DNA of 40,728 nucleotides from Acidobacteriota bacterium. Lineage in GTDB: Bacteria > Acidobacteriota > Vicinamibacteria > Marinacidobacterales > SMYC01. Below the pieces are notes generated by a model, which made no database searches, was not told where the DNA came from, and was given only the letters and a program-made list of their open reading frames with translations. Both the position numbers and the translations under genes were made by a program. The stretch lies in contig SMYC01000016.1 in the NCBI GenBank assembly GCA_004356105.1, positions 64,891-105,618 on the forward strand, given 5' to 3'. Below are positions 32,691 through 40,728 of the stretch, piece by piece. The stretch's first letter is position 1. Each line of letters starts with the position of its first letter.

Positions 32691-32770
32691 TCGTGGTGTA
32701 CTGAAGTGTACGTTTGCAGCCGCGGCCGATTTCGCTAAAACCCGGACCAGAGAAAAGAAGAGAAGACAGA

Positions 32771-33370
32771 ATGTTCACAGGACTCGTCGAAGCCGTCGGT
32801 GAGGTTTCGGCCCGTCACGAGAAAGCGGAGCTCGTGGAGCTCACGATAGAGAGTGAGCTCATCGCAGCGGCGCTCGCGATAGGTGACAGTGTCGCCAATT
32901 CTGGTGTGTGCCTAACCGCGACCAAGGTTGAGGGGGACCGGTTCTCCCTCGACGTCGCTCCAGAAACGCTGCGGCGCACGACATTGGGCGCTCTTTCGGC
33001 GGGAGACAGGGTCAATCTAGAGCTTCCGCTCAAAGCCTCCGACCGCCTCGGAGGCCATTTCGTGCAGGGCCATGTCGACGAGGTCGGCCGCGTTGCGTTC
33101 GCGGGGGATCGTGACGGAGACTACGTGCTCCGGGTCGAGCACAAGAGCGAGGGCGACCCGCTCGTCGTGGAAAAAGGTTCGGTAGCACTTCACGGCGTCA
33201 GCCTCACCGTGACCGCCTGCGCCGCTGGCTGGCTCGAGGTTATGCTGATCCCGCATACGCTGGATGTGACGATGCTCGGAGCACTTGCGCCCGGCCACGG
33301 TGTTCATATCGAGTACGATATACTGGCTAAATATGTGGCTCGGTTCTCGGAGCCATATCTAGGCAACTGA
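32771..33370 (+). CDS. ribE: Riboflavin synthase alpha subunit
   Basis: Dismutates two 6,7-dimethyl-8-ribityllumazines to riboflavin. The 199-aa product has two tandem lumazine-binding barrels: first MFTGLVEAVGEV to LPLKASDRLGGHFVQGHVDEVG, then the second half with EKGSVALHGVSLTVTAC and IPHTLDVTML. ATG 32771 matches the invariant MFTG start; an upstream in-frame extension to 32714 is not family-like. The ribosome-binding site is weak (AGAAGA). Gap to ribBA is 18 nt. Confidence 0.96.
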   Translation: MFTGLVEAVGEVSARHEKAELVELTIESELIAAALAIGDSVANSGVCLTATKVEGDRFSLDVAPETLRRTTLGALSAGDRVNLELPLKASDRLGGHFVQGHVDEVGRVAFAGDRDGDYVLRVEHKSEGDPLVVEKGSVALHGVSLTVTACAAGWLEVMLIPHTLDVTMLGALAPGHGVHIEYDILAKYVARFSEPYLGN

Positions 33371-33388
33371 GGAACGAGGAGCCACCGG

Positions 33389-34627
33389 ATGGAATCTGAA
33401 GACTTCAAGCAGGACGGGGGCGCTTCAGCGTTCGACTCCATCGAATCGGCTCTCGAAGATCTTCGTGCCGGAAAGATGGTCATCGTCGTCGACGACGAGG
33501 ATAGGGAGAACGAGGGCGACCTGACGATCGCGGCCGAAAAAGTCACTCCCGAAACCATCAATTTCATGGCCGCGTATGGCCGCGGGCTCATCTGCATGCC
33601 CATGACGGGTGAGCGGCTCGATGAGCTTCAAATCCCGTTGATGGTGACCGACAACACCTCCAATTACGGGACCGCCTTTTGCGTCTCCGTCGAGGCCAAA
33701 GTTGGCGTGAGCACTGGGATCTCGGCTGCTGATCGGGCGCGCACCGTGCTCGCGGCAGTCAATAGCGCGACGACCCCCGCCGATTTGGTCCGTCCAGGCC
33801 ATATGTTCCCGCTGCGCGCGCGGCCGGGCGGTGTTTTGCAGCGATCCGGACAGACCGAGGCTGCCGTGGACCTGGCGCGGATCGCGGGGCTCTATCCCGC
33901 CGGCGTCATTTGCGAAGTGATGAACGAGGACGGCACGATGGCGCGGGTCTCGGACCTCGAGCCGTTCTCGAAGAAGCACGGGATCAAGCTCATTACGGTC
34001 GCGGATCTCATCCGCTACCGTTTGCGCACCGAGCGGCTCGTGACGCGGGTCTCGGAGGCGCAGCTGCCGACAGATTACGGGACGTTCCGCATCGCGGCCT
34101 TCGAAAGCGCCAATGACGGCGCCACGCATCTGGCGCTCATCCTCGGTGATATCGACCCGAAGGACGATGTGCTCGTTCGCGTGCACTCGCAATGCTTGAC
34201 GGGCGAGGTCTTTCATTCCAAACGGTGCGATTGCGGTTCGCAACTCGATGCGGCACTGACGATGATTGGAGAAGAAGGCAAAGGCGTCCTGCTCTACCTC
34301 CATCAAGAGGGCCGGGGGATTGGGCTCGCGAACAAGATTCGAGCTTACGCGCTCCAGGACAAAGGTATGGATACGGTCGATGCCAACGAGAGCCTAGGAT
34401 TCAAAGCCGATCAGCGGGAATACGGCATTGGTGCTCAAATTCTCACGGAAATCGGTGTCCGCAACATGCGTCTCTTGACCAACAACCCGCGGAAGTTTGT
34501 TGCGCTCGAGGCCTATGGTCTTCACATCACCGAGAGAGTTCCCATCGAGGTCGCCGCGAACGAAGTCTCAGCGTCGTACTTGAAGACCAAGAAAGATCGC
34601 ATGGGTCACCTGCTCGAAAAGGTTTGA
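33389..34627 (+). CDS. ribBA: RibBA: DHBP synthase / GTP cyclohydrolase II
   Basis: 412-aa fusion. Residues 1-205 are 3,4-dihydroxy-2-butanone-4-phosphate synthase, with [11 protein letters not shown] and a [14 protein letters not shown] motif. Residues about 206-410 are GTP cyclohydrolase II with zinc cysteines C269, C280 and C282 ([15 protein letters not shown]), HQEGRGIGL and TNNPRKF. AGGAG lies 8 nt before ATG 33389. Lumazine synthase ribH, often next in the operon, is missing here; a cNMP-binding gene follows instead. Confidence 0.97.
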   Translation: MESEDFKQDGGASAFDSIESALEDLRAGKMVIVVDDEDRENEGDLTIAAEKVTPETINFMAAYGRGLICMPMTGERLDELQIPLMVTDNTSNYGTAFCVSVEAKVGVSTGISAADRARTVLAAVNSATTPADLVRPGHMFPLRARPGGVLQRSGQTEAAVDLARIAGLYPAGVICEVMNEDGTMARVSDLEPFSKKHGIKLITVADLIRYRLRTERLVTRVSEAQLPTDYGTFRIAAFESANDGATHLALILGDIDPKDDVLVRVHSQCLTGEVFHSKRCDCGSQLDAALTMIGEEGKGVLLYLHQEGRGIGLANKIRAYALQDKGMDTVDANESLGFKADQREYGIGAQILTEIGVRNMRLLTNNPRKFVALEAYGLHITERVPIEVAANEVSASYLKTKKDRMGHLLEKV

Positions 34628-34637
34628 GCAGCTCGTG

Positions 34638-35099
34638 ATGAACCCGGATTTCCTCAAACGGGTCCAGCTCTTCGAGCAATTGTCCACTTCTGAGCTTGCC
34701 GAGATCTTGATGCTCGGCGCGGTCAAGGAGTATAAATCGCAAGAGGTGATCTTTGAAGACGGCTCACCAGGTGAGTCGTTTTTTGTCATCTACGCTGGCG
34801 CTGTGCGGATTAGCAAGATGTTCCCGAATATGGGGGAGGAAGCGCTCACGGTTCTAGGGGCCGGTGACTTCCTTGGCGAGATGTCTTTTTTCGACAACGA
34901 GCCACGTTCGGCGCGTGCGGTGGCGCACGAGGATGTCAAGCTGCTCGAGATCGGGAACGATGATCTCAAGGCGCATCTCGAACGCCGAAGCGAGGTCGCG
35001 TTGAAATTCCTATGGGGATTTTCACGGACCTTGTCGAAGCGGGTGCGTGAGACCAACGACAAATTCTCTTCACTCTTCGCGATTTCCCGGGTTTTTTAG
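34638..35099 (+). CDS. Cyclic-nucleotide-binding domain protein
   Basis: 153-aa protein made almost entirely of a cNMP-binding beta-roll: FEQLSTSELAEILMLG, EVIFEDGSPGESFFVIYAGAVRI, and a phosphate-binding cassette GDFLGEMSFFDNEPRSARAVA. No C-terminal HTH follows the ligand domain as in CRP; the last 35 residues are a helix (EVALKFLWGFSRTLSKRVRET). It may be a free-standing cAMP effector or regulatory subunit. ATG 34638 is taken over the adjacent GTG 34635. It is 10 nt from ribBA. A class III cyclase lies at 25560 in this window. Confidence 0.9.
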   Translation: MNPDFLKRVQLFEQLSTSELAEILMLGAVKEYKSQEVIFEDGSPGESFFVIYAGAVRISKMFPNMGEEALTVLGAGDFLGEMSFFDNEPRSARAVAHEDVKLLEIGNDDLKAHLERRSEVALKFLWGFSRTLSKRVRETNDKFSSLFAISRVF

Positions 35100-35175
35100 C
35101 CTGTTTCGCGCGAAAACCTCAAGAAAAGTCTCATCTTCTCGGTCGTTAAGGCCCGAAACGCGGTTTGAATCCCCC

Positions 35176-35204
35176 TTGACTTTGACCATGCGGTCTTCTA
35201 ACAT
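35176..35204 (+). promoter_or_regulatory. Sigma-70 promoter of the ffh cluster
   Basis: TTGACT (35176-35181) and TAACAT (35199-35204) are 17 nt apart. A start near 35211 gives a leader of about 47 nt to ATG 35258. GGGGAGGTCC at 35225 lies too far (about 25 nt) from the ATG to act as the ribosome-binding site and can pair with CTCC at 35237 in a small hairpin. Confidence 0.6.
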
Positions 35205-35257
35205 TAACTGTTGCACCATTTAACGGGGAGGTCCATCTCCTTCACCATACTTTAGCG

Positions 35258-36598
35258 ATGTTTGAACAGATTTCGGCAAAGCTCCAAGGAGCCTTCAAAA
35301 AGCTCCGCGGTCACGCTCGCCTAAAAGAAGAACATGTCGACGAAGCGCTAAGAGAGATCCGTCTCGCGCTACTCGAAGCGGATGTCCAGTTCAAAGTCGC
35401 GAAGGATTTCGTCGCGCGCGTGCGCGAGCGAGCGGTCGGCGAGGAGATCCTGGGTTCGCTCACCGCCGCTCAACAGGTGGTAAAGATCACGCGCGACGAG
35501 ATGGTCATGCTGCTTGGGGGGCAAGAGGCCGGGCTCGAGCTTCGGGAGCGGTGGCCGTCTGTCGTTCTGTTGGTTGGGCTTCAGGGTTCAGGCAAGACGA
35601 CTTCTTCGGCGAAGCTTGCGCGTGTCTTACGCGCATCGGGGAAACACCCCGCGCTCGTCTCGGTCGATGTGCGGCGTCCCGCCGCTATAGAACAGCTGAA
35701 AGTGCTCGGGCAATCGCTCGAGCTGCCAGTAATCGATCCAGAAAGTCTCGATCCGGTCGAGCGTGCCCGTGCCGCCATGCGGGAGGCGCGCGATCACGGA
35801 TTCGACGTGCTGGTTGTGGATACTGCCGGCCGAATGCATGTTGACGTAGAGCTCATGTCGGAGCTAGAGGCGCTCGTCGCCGAGACCGAGCCCTGCGAAA
35901 TCTTGTTCGTCGCCGATGCGATGACGGGGCAGGACGCTGTCAACAGTGCTTTGAGCTTCGGCGAGTCCGTAAGCCTGACCGGTCATGTGTTGACCAAGCT
36001 CGACGGGGATGCGCGCGGCGGCGCCGCCCTTTCGATTGCCGCGGTAACAGGGGTTCCCATCAAGTTCGTCGGCGTCGGTGAGAAGCTCGACGCGTTCGAG
36101 CCCTTTCGGCCCGAGCGGATGGCGTCTCGTATTCTGGGCATGGGCGACTTGTTAAGCCTCATCGAGAAGGCCGAGCAGACTTTCGAACAGGAAAGTGCTT
36201 CCGAGCTGGCGCGCAAGATGCAGAGCGACGAGCTGTCGCTCGAGGATTTTCGCCAGCAACTTCGGCAGATGAAGAAGATGGGCTCGCTTTCGGACCTCAT
36301 GAGTTTTCTGCCGGGGGCCTCCCAAATGCCCGCGGAAGTGGACGAGTCCGAGTTAAAACGCTTCGAAGCGATTTTGGATTCCATGACCCGGCATGAGCGC
36401 GACCATCCTCGAGTGGTCAACGGAACCCGCCGGCGGCGGATTGCGCGAGGAAGCGGAACGGTCGTCTCGGACGTCAACCGTCTGCTTCGGCGCTTTACCG
36501 AGGCGCGCAAAATGGTACGAAAGATTTCCCGACTTCAGAAAAGCGGTAAGGGCAGCTCGAAAAAGCTCGCCCGCATGCTTTCTGGGCTTTCTAGGTAA
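35258..36598 (+). CDS. ffh: Signal recognition particle protein Ffh
   Basis: SRP54 GTPase, 446 aa. N domain (FKKLRGHARLKEEHVDEALREIR), then G domain with G1 GLQGSGKTT at 107-115, G3 DTAGRMHVD, G4 TKLDGDARGGAAL, and GVGEKLDAFEPF. The C-terminal M domain (from about 325) is rich in Met and has the usual RNA-binding core (ILDSMTRHERDHPRVVNGTRRRRIARGSG). It works with FtsY and 4.5S RNA; the RNA gene was not found here. It leads rpsP-khpA-rimM-trmD-rplS. Confidence 0.97.
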   Translation: MFEQISAKLQGAFKKLRGHARLKEEHVDEALREIRLALLEADVQFKVAKDFVARVRERAVGEEILGSLTAAQQVVKITRDEMVMLLGGQEAGLELRERWPSVVLLVGLQGSGKTTSSAKLARVLRASGKHPALVSVDVRRPAAIEQLKVLGQSLELPVIDPESLDPVERARAAMREARDHGFDVLVVDTAGRMHVDVELMSELEALVAETEPCEILFVADAMTGQDAVNSALSFGESVSLTGHVLTKLDGDARGGAALSIAAVTGVPIKFVGVGEKLDAFEPFRPERMASRILGMGDLLSLIEKAEQTFEQESASELARKMQSDELSLEDFRQQLRQMKKMGSLSDLMSFLPGASQMPAEVDESELKRFEAILDSMTRHERDHPRVVNGTRRRRIARGSGTVVSDVNRLLRRFTEARKMVRKISRLQKSGKGSSKKLARMLSGLSR

Positions 36599-36635
36599 CA
36601 GATTCTTGTGAGGGAAGGAGGTGAATGAGAATTTC

Positions 36636-36872
36636 ATGTTGAGAATACGTTTAGCACGCAGAGGGAGCAAGAAGCGTCCTCACTACCGAGTCGTCGTCTC
36701 GGATTCCGCTACAGGACGTGGCGGAGACATCGTGGAGAATGTCGGCACTTATGAGCCGAAGCCAGAGAAGACCAAGGTCACGCTCAAGCGCGATCGGATC
36801 GACTACTGGATATCCAAGGGTGCGTTGGCGACGGATACGGTCAAGAGCCTCATCAAGAACAATCCCGCTTGA
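36636..36872 (+). CDS. rpsP: 30S ribosomal protein S16
   Basis: 78-aa S16, an RNA-binding protein of the 30S body. The product MLRIRLARRGSKKRPHYRVVV and ENVGTYEPK, RIDYWISKGA are full signature. ATG 36636 is chosen from homology; AAGGAGGTGA, a full anti-16S match, lies at 36615-36624, an unusually long 11 nt from the ATG. An in-frame GTG at 36621 overlaps that site and is unlikely. Confidence 0.96.
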   Translation: MLRIRLARRGSKKRPHYRVVVSDSATGRGGDIVENVGTYEPKPEKTKVTLKRDRIDYWISKGALATDTVKSLIKNNPA

Positions 36873-36923
36873 GGGTCGGACGGTTCTTGGGAGCTTCGCG
36901 AGGCGCTGGCAGGAGGAAACGGT

Positions 36924-37154
36924 ATGAAGGAACTGTTGGAGCTCATTGCCAAAGCGCTGGTCGACCATCCCGAAGAAGTCTCAGTAGTTGAAGTTTTTGG
37001 AGAAAAGACCACGATCCTGGAGCTCAGCGTAGCTCAGGACGATCTCGGAAAAGTTATCGGTAAGCAAGGTAGGACGGCGAGGGCTCTTCGAACTCTTCTG
37101 TCCGCCGCTGGAACCAAAGTTGGAAAACGTCTTCATTTGGAAATCATCGAGTGA
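36924..37154 (+). CDS. khpA: KH-domain RNA-binding protein (KhpA/YlqC)
   Basis: 76-aa KH protein that sits between rpsP and rimM in many bacteria. The KH core is [18 protein letters not shown], and the ends are [17 protein letters not shown] and [12 protein letters not shown]. KhpA often dimerises with KhpB and binds mRNA and sRNA. ATG 36924 has AGGAGGA at 36911-36917. Its stop overlaps the rimM GTG by 4 nt. Confidence 0.94.
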   Translation: MKELLELIAKALVDHPEEVSVVEVFGEKTTILELSVAQDDLGKVIGKQGRTARALRTLLSAAGTKVGKRLHLEIIE

Positions 37155-37708
37155 TCGTTGAAACGGTGGAGGAGTGTCTCGATTGGGCCGACCTCGTGGC
37201 CCTTGGGGAGGTCGCGAAAGCGCAAGGACGCTATGGGGAGGTCATTTTGAATAGGATGTCCGATCAATCGGAGTGCTTTTCCCGGCTTTCGCGTGTTTTT
37301 GTCGAAGGTGCGGATGGACGCCCCGAGGCGGTCGCGGTCGAAAGTGCTCGGATCCACAAAGGGCGGCCCGTCGTGAAGCTCGCCGGCATATCGAACATAG
37401 GAGACGCCGCGGCGCTCGTCGGCAAAGAGCTCCGCATCCCGGAATCGGAGCTCGATCCGCTTCCTGACGGCAGCATCTACCACTTCGATATCGTGGGTGC
37501 GACGGTTACAGACCGTGAACGCGGCGTGATTGGAGTTGTCGAGAAAGTCATCTCGACGTCTGGCACGGATGTGCTCGTCGTGCGCTCGGACGATGGCTCC
37601 GAGCAGCTCTTGCCGCTTTGCGAGGAAATCTGTCGCCGCATCGATCGAGAAGGGCGACGCATCGAGATCGACGCGCCAGAAGGACTCATTGGGCTCAATG
37701 CGCATTGA
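37151..37708 (+). CDS. rimM: 16S rRNA processing protein RimM
   Basis: 185-aa assembly factor for the 30S head that binds S19. The N-terminal barrel has [24 protein letters not shown]; the PRC-barrel half has [28 protein letters not shown] and [19 protein letters not shown] 37151 overlaps the khpA stop as GTGA. Residues 1-13 precede the conserved fold, so a slightly later start is possible. It overlaps trmD by 11 nt. Confidence 0.94.
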   Translation: MIVETVEECLDWADLVALGEVAKAQGRYGEVILNRMSDQSECFSRLSRVFVEGADGRPEAVAVESARIHKGRPVVKLAGISNIGDAAALVGKELRIPESELDPLPDGSIYHFDIVGATVTDRERGVIGVVEKVISTSGTDVLVVRSDDGSEQLLPLCEEICRRIDREGRRIEIDAPEGLIGLNAH

Positions 37709-38390
37709 CATCGTTACCATCTTTCCGGAGATGTTCCGAGACGTCTTCGAATTTGGCATCCTCAGTCGCGCACGCGATAGAGGCATTGTCGACCTGTCGG
37801 CGCACGACCTCCGCAAGTGGACGACGGATCGTCATCGGACAACGGATGACTCTCCTTATGGGGGAGGCCCGGGCATGGTGATGAAAATCGAGCCTTTGGT
37901 CGCCGCGGTGGAAGAGCTCGCTGCCAAATCTGGTATCGACAGCTCGAAGCGCCGCATCATCCTCTTGTCACCGCGCGGCGAGCCGCTGAGCCAGCCCAAA
38001 ATACGCCTTCTCTCGGCGGCGGAACATGTGGTGCTCGTCTCCGGCCGCTATGAGGGTGTCGACGAGCGTTTCGTCGTCGCCACCGGCGCGGAAGAAATCT
38101 CAATCGGCGACTACGTCCTTTCGGGGGGTGAAATCCCCGCGATGGTAGTGGCCGACGCTTTGGTGAGGCTACTTCCAGGGGCGCTTGCGGATCCCGCGTC
38201 GGCGCAGCACGATTCGTTCAGCGATTCTGTGCTCGATCATCCGCACTACACGCGTCCCGCGTTGTTCCGCGGCTTGCGTGTACCCGAAGTCTTGCTCTCG
38301 GGCGACCACGCCGCTGTTGATGTGTGGCGTGAGCAACGCGCGCTCGAGGACACACGCGCGCGTAGGCCGGAGCTTCTACAGAGTTCGTAG
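37698..38390 (+). CDS. trmD: tRNA (guanine-37-N1)-methyltransferase TrmD
   Basis: 230-aa SPOUT methyltransferase that makes m1G37, preventing frameshifts. It begins [18 protein letters not shown] and has DDSPYGGGPGMVMK, then the knot motifs LLSPRGEPLSQ, LVSGRYEGVDERFV and SIGDYVLSGGE. The ATG lies inside the end of rimM (11-bp overlap), as in many genomes. Length is slightly short of the common 240-250 aa but all motifs are present. Confidence 0.97.
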   Translation: MRIDIVTIFPEMFRDVFEFGILSRARDRGIVDLSAHDLRKWTTDRHRTTDDSPYGGGPGMVMKIEPLVAAVEELAAKSGIDSSKRRIILLSPRGEPLSQPKIRLLSAAEHVVLVSGRYEGVDERFVVATGAEEISIGDYVLSGGEIPAMVVADALVRLLPGALADPASAQHDSFSDSVLDHPHYTRPALFRGLRVPEVLLSGDHAAVDVWREQRALEDTRARRPELLQSS

Positions 38391-38432
38391 GTACAATTAG
38401 CTATTCGCACATAATTCAAAGGGAACGTCGAA

Positions 38433-38780
38433 ATGAATGTTATCGATAAATTGGACGCCCGCGAGCTCAGGAGCGATCTCCCCGATCTCCGGCCGGGCGA
38501 CACGGTCAAAATGCACGTCCGTGTGAAAGAGGGAGAAAAAGAGCGTGTGCAGCTCTTCGAAGGTATGGTGATCGCCTTGAAGGGGAGCGGTCCTCGCGCC
38601 ACGGTCACCGTCCGCAAGACGTCGTTCGGAACGGGCGTGGAGCGTATTTTTCCGCTCCATGCGCGCACGATCGACAAAATCGAAATCGTGCGCTCCCATC
38701 ACGTGAGACGTGCCAAGCTCTATTTCATGCGTCAGCGTAAAGGAAAGGCCGCTCGGCTTCGCGAGAAGAGGATGTCCTAG
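38433..38780 (+). CDS. rplS: 50S ribosomal protein L19
   Basis: 115-aa L19 located at the 30S-50S interface. Signatures: RPGDTVKMHVRVKEGEKERVQLFEG, TVTVRKTSFGTGVERIFPLH and HHVRRAKLYFMRQRKGKAARL. ATG 38433 has AAAGGGA 8 nt upstream. A short inverted repeat (CAGTTA/TAACTG, about 38790-38806) follows the stop but has no T-run. Confidence 0.97.
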   Translation: MNVIDKLDARELRSDLPDLRPGDTVKMHVRVKEGEKERVQLFEGMVIALKGSGPRATVTVRKTSFGTGVERIFPLHARTIDKIEIVRSHHVRRAKLYFMRQRKGKAARLREKRMS

Positions 38781-38822
38781 TCAGTCACTCAGTTACCAGC
38801 TAACTGGAAAATCACCAAAAAG

Positions 38823-40728
38823 ATGGCCCTCAATAAAGACAAGATCTTCAAAGCAGCGGACAAAGCGATCCGCGCGAACAAGATCGAAAAGGCTATCAAA
38901 GAGTACGAAACCTGGCTCAACGAAAACCCGAAGGATTGGAATGTCGTTCGCCAGGTCGGCGACCTCTATAGTCGTGTAGGGCGGAGAGACGAAGCGACCA
39001 AGAAATACGCAATCGTCGCCGACCACTACAAGCGGGATGGCTTCAACGTTCGTGCGATCGCGACGCATAAAATGATTCTGCGTCTCGACTCACACAACGA
39101 ATCCGCCATGCGCAACCTCGCGGAGCTTCAGGCGGAAGAAGGCCTCCTGATGGAGGCCAAATCGCACTTTCAAACACTTGTGGAGCTCTATACCAAGCAG
39201 GGCCACAAAAAGCGTGCCGCTGAGGTCTTCAAGAAGCTCTCCGAGATCGATCCTCAAGACGTCAAGGTCCGTTACAAATACGCGGAGTTCTTGAGCAAAC
39301 AAGGTAAGTCGGAAGAGGCTTCGCGGGAATATGTCGGTATCGCCGACCAGTTCATTAGCCAGGGGCTGGTCGATGAGGCGGTCAAAATCCTCGAGCAAGG
39401 TCGGTCGCTGGCCTCGAGCGATCCCGTTTTGAAAGTAAAGTTGGCCCAAGCCCATTCACTGCAGGGCAACCACGTCGCCGCGATTGCCTTACTCGAGGAA
39501 GTTCGGGGGACGCATCCAAACGATCCGGTTTTGCTGGGTCGGTTGGGCGAGGCCTATCTCGGTGCGGGGAACATGACGGAGGCGGAGTCCGTCTTCCAGC
39601 AACTTCAAGAAGTGGATCCGCAAAATCCGGAGAACACCCTCCGTCTCGCAGATCTGCGCATTGCACAATCCAAGTTCGATGACGCCCTCGAGCACCTGAC
39701 CGTCCTCGTCGACAGGGAAGTTGCGAATAACGAGGGCGCCAAGGCCGCCGAGCTCTTGCAGAAGATCATTAGCAAAGAGCCTTATCACGTGAAATCGCTT
39801 CTCAAGCTCGCCGAAGTTCACACGATTTTGAAGCACGATTCCGGCAGGGTCATGGCCTATGACAGCTTGTGTGAGGCCTACCATCGAACCGGCGATGCAG
39901 AGAGATCCGTGCATGTGGCCGAGCAACTCGTCGAGCTCGAGCCCGAGAACGCCCAGCACAAGGATCGGCTCGAATTTCTCAAGTCGAAGCTCGTCGGGCC
40001 GCCACCCGAGGCGGCGCAAAAGGCTCAACGTCCGCAAGCGCCTGCGAGCGAGATACGGATCGATGAAAACATCCCCGATTTAAATGAGATCACGGAAGTC
40101 GATTTAGTCGAAGCCGTTTCTGACGGCTTCGAGGCTGAGCTTACGCTGGACGCTCCCGGGTCTGCGCCAACGGTCGCGGCCGAGCTGGGAGAGATGATCG
40201 AGCTCACCCAGGAGGACGAGGAGAACATCAGAGAGAAGCTGACGGAAGCGGAAGTGTTCGTCAAGTACGGCCTCGTCGACAAAGCCATCACCCAGCTTCT
40301 GGACGTCCTCGAGAGTTTCCGTTTTCACGTCGATTCACGCGCGAAGCTAGTCGAGATCTACAAAGAGCAGAATATGTCGCGTGAAGCGTCCGAGCAGCTG
40401 ATGCAGTTGGCCCGGGTCTACGATCAGATCGGACGTAGCGCCGACGCGAGCCAAGCCCGAGAAGAAGCCACAGAGCTCAATCCAGTGCTGGCCGCCGAGA
40501 CCGCGAGCGCTGAGCTCGCGGCTCAGGAAGAGCTCGAATTGACCCTCGCTCCGGAAACGGATTCGGATCTCGGTGATGTCGGGCTGGAGTTGGATGCGCC
40601 TTCGGTAGGTGCCGATATTTTTTCGAGCCCACGCCTCGAGGACGCGCCGGTCTTCAAGGAAGTCGGGAAGGAAGTTGGGAAGGAAGTTGGGGACGACGCC
40701 GGCGAGGAGGAGGAATTCGCCGTTGTCG
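38823..40728 (+). CDS. Large TPR-repeat protein (3' end outside window)
   Basis: At least 635 codons, open to the last base. ATG 38823 begins MALNKDKIFKAADKAIRANK, and helical TPR pairs follow (for example KAIKEYETWLNENPKDWNVV, HLTVLVDREVANNE, VAEQLVELEPENAQHKDRL). There are about 10-12 TPR-like pairs up to residue 390. Then come acidic linkers with repeated ITEVDLVEAV- or LTLDAPGS-type segments, another TPR group (VFVKYGLVDKAITQLLDVLE), and a second acidic tail with a KEVG repeat. It has no signal peptide or membrane helix in the visible part. It is 42 nt after rplS. Function is not recognised. Confidence 0.82.
   Translation, partial: MALNKDKIFKAADKAIRANKIEKAIKEYETWLNENPKDWNVVRQVGDLYSRVGRRDEATKKYAIVADHYKRDGFNVRAIATHKMILRLDSHNESAMRNLAELQAEEGLLMEAKSHFQTLVELYTKQGHKKRAAEVFKKLSEIDPQDVKVRYKYAEFLSKQGKSEEASREYVGIADQFISQGLVDEAVKILEQGRSLASSDPVLKVKLAQAHSLQGNHVAAIALLEEVRGTHPNDPVLLGRLGEAYLGAGNMTEAESVFQQLQEVDPQNPENTLRLADLRIAQSKFDDALEHLTVLVDREVANNEGAKAAELLQKIISKEPYHVKSLLKLAEVHTILKHDSGRVMAYDSLCEAYHRTGDAERSVHVAEQLVELEPENAQHKDRLEFLKSKLVGPPPEAAQKAQRPQAPASEIRIDENIPDLNEITEVDLVEAVSDGFEAELTLDAPGSAPTVAAELGEMIELTQEDEENIREKLTEAEVFVKYGLVDKAITQLLDVLESFRFHVDSRAKLVEIYKEQNMSREASEQLMQLARVYDQIGRSADASQAREEATELNPVLAAETASAELAAQEELELTLAPETDSDLGDVGLELDAPSVGADIFSSPRLEDAPVFKEVGKEVGKEVGDDAGEEEEFAVV
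40656..40691 (+). repeat. 12-bp coding tandem repeat (Lys-Glu-Val-Gly)
   Basis: Three tandem 12-nt units encode KEVG three times in the acidic linker of the TPR protein. Units differ at one base. The period keeps the frame. Confidence 0.85.

Overview
The window is about 41 kb of moderately GC-rich (roughly 60%), densely coding bacterial chromosome. No rRNA, tRNA, prophage, integrase, transposase or CRISPR array was recognised. The gene content fits a Gram-negative, probably Acidobacteriota-like organism: a Lol-type lipoprotein, a DUF4390-NtrY-NtrX block, ECF sigma plus zf-HC2 anti-sigma genes with DUF4097 proteins, and many TTG/GTG starts. This placement is inferred from content and was not tested by phylogeny.

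Layout. (1) 1-7010, plus strand: the translation/RNA cluster infB (5' end outside the window), ylxP (DUF503), rbfA, truB, rpsO and pnp. (2) 7163-8884, minus strand: a purC operon with a small Fis-type gene, and a separately promoted groES with its own terminator but no adjacent groEL. (3) 8980-13393, minus strand: an ECF sigma, zf-HC2 anti-sigma, TM2/LiaI-like membrane protein, membrane DUF4097 protein and DUF4097 lipoprotein. All four junctions are 4-bp ATGA/GTGA overlaps, which suggests one translationally coupled envelope-response operon. (4) 13540-19302, plus strand: a UPF0104/LPG-synthase-like membrane protein, nrdR, DUF4390, NtrY-type kinase and NtrX/NtrC-type sigma-54 activator. (5) 19727-25520: a TPR membrane protein, zinc-ribbon/RDD protein, RqcH-like NFACT protein, CinA and ThpR. 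(6) 25560-29933: an FHA-GAF-class III adenylate cyclase overlapping a Cache-HAMP-HD-GYP phosphodiesterase, then a secreted TPR protein. (7) 30312-35099: ftsY, ribD, ribE, ribBA and a cyclic-nucleotide-binding protein. (8) 35176-40728: ffh, rpsP, khpA, rimM, trmD, rplS and a large TPR gene running off the window.

The most unusual feature is in the spacers. Seven of the larger intergenic gaps carry imperfect inverted repeats whose arms are themselves short tandem repeats (units of about 7-14 nt). Four share a CACAGAG/GCAGAG core. The strongest, between ftsY and ribD, has 58-bp arms with 56/58 identity around a 159-bp spacer. A 14-bp piece of its terminus recurs alone after pnp. No transposase was seen near any of them, and their function and mobility are unknown.

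Functionally, most of the window is housekeeping (translation initiation, ribosome maturation, RNA decay, SRP targeting, riboflavin and purine synthesis, ribosome rescue). Three regulatory modules sit among it: the ECF/DUF4097 operon, NtrY-NtrX, and a cAMP/c-di-GMP module (cyclase, HD-GYP, and a cNMP-binding protein 5.5 kb downstream).
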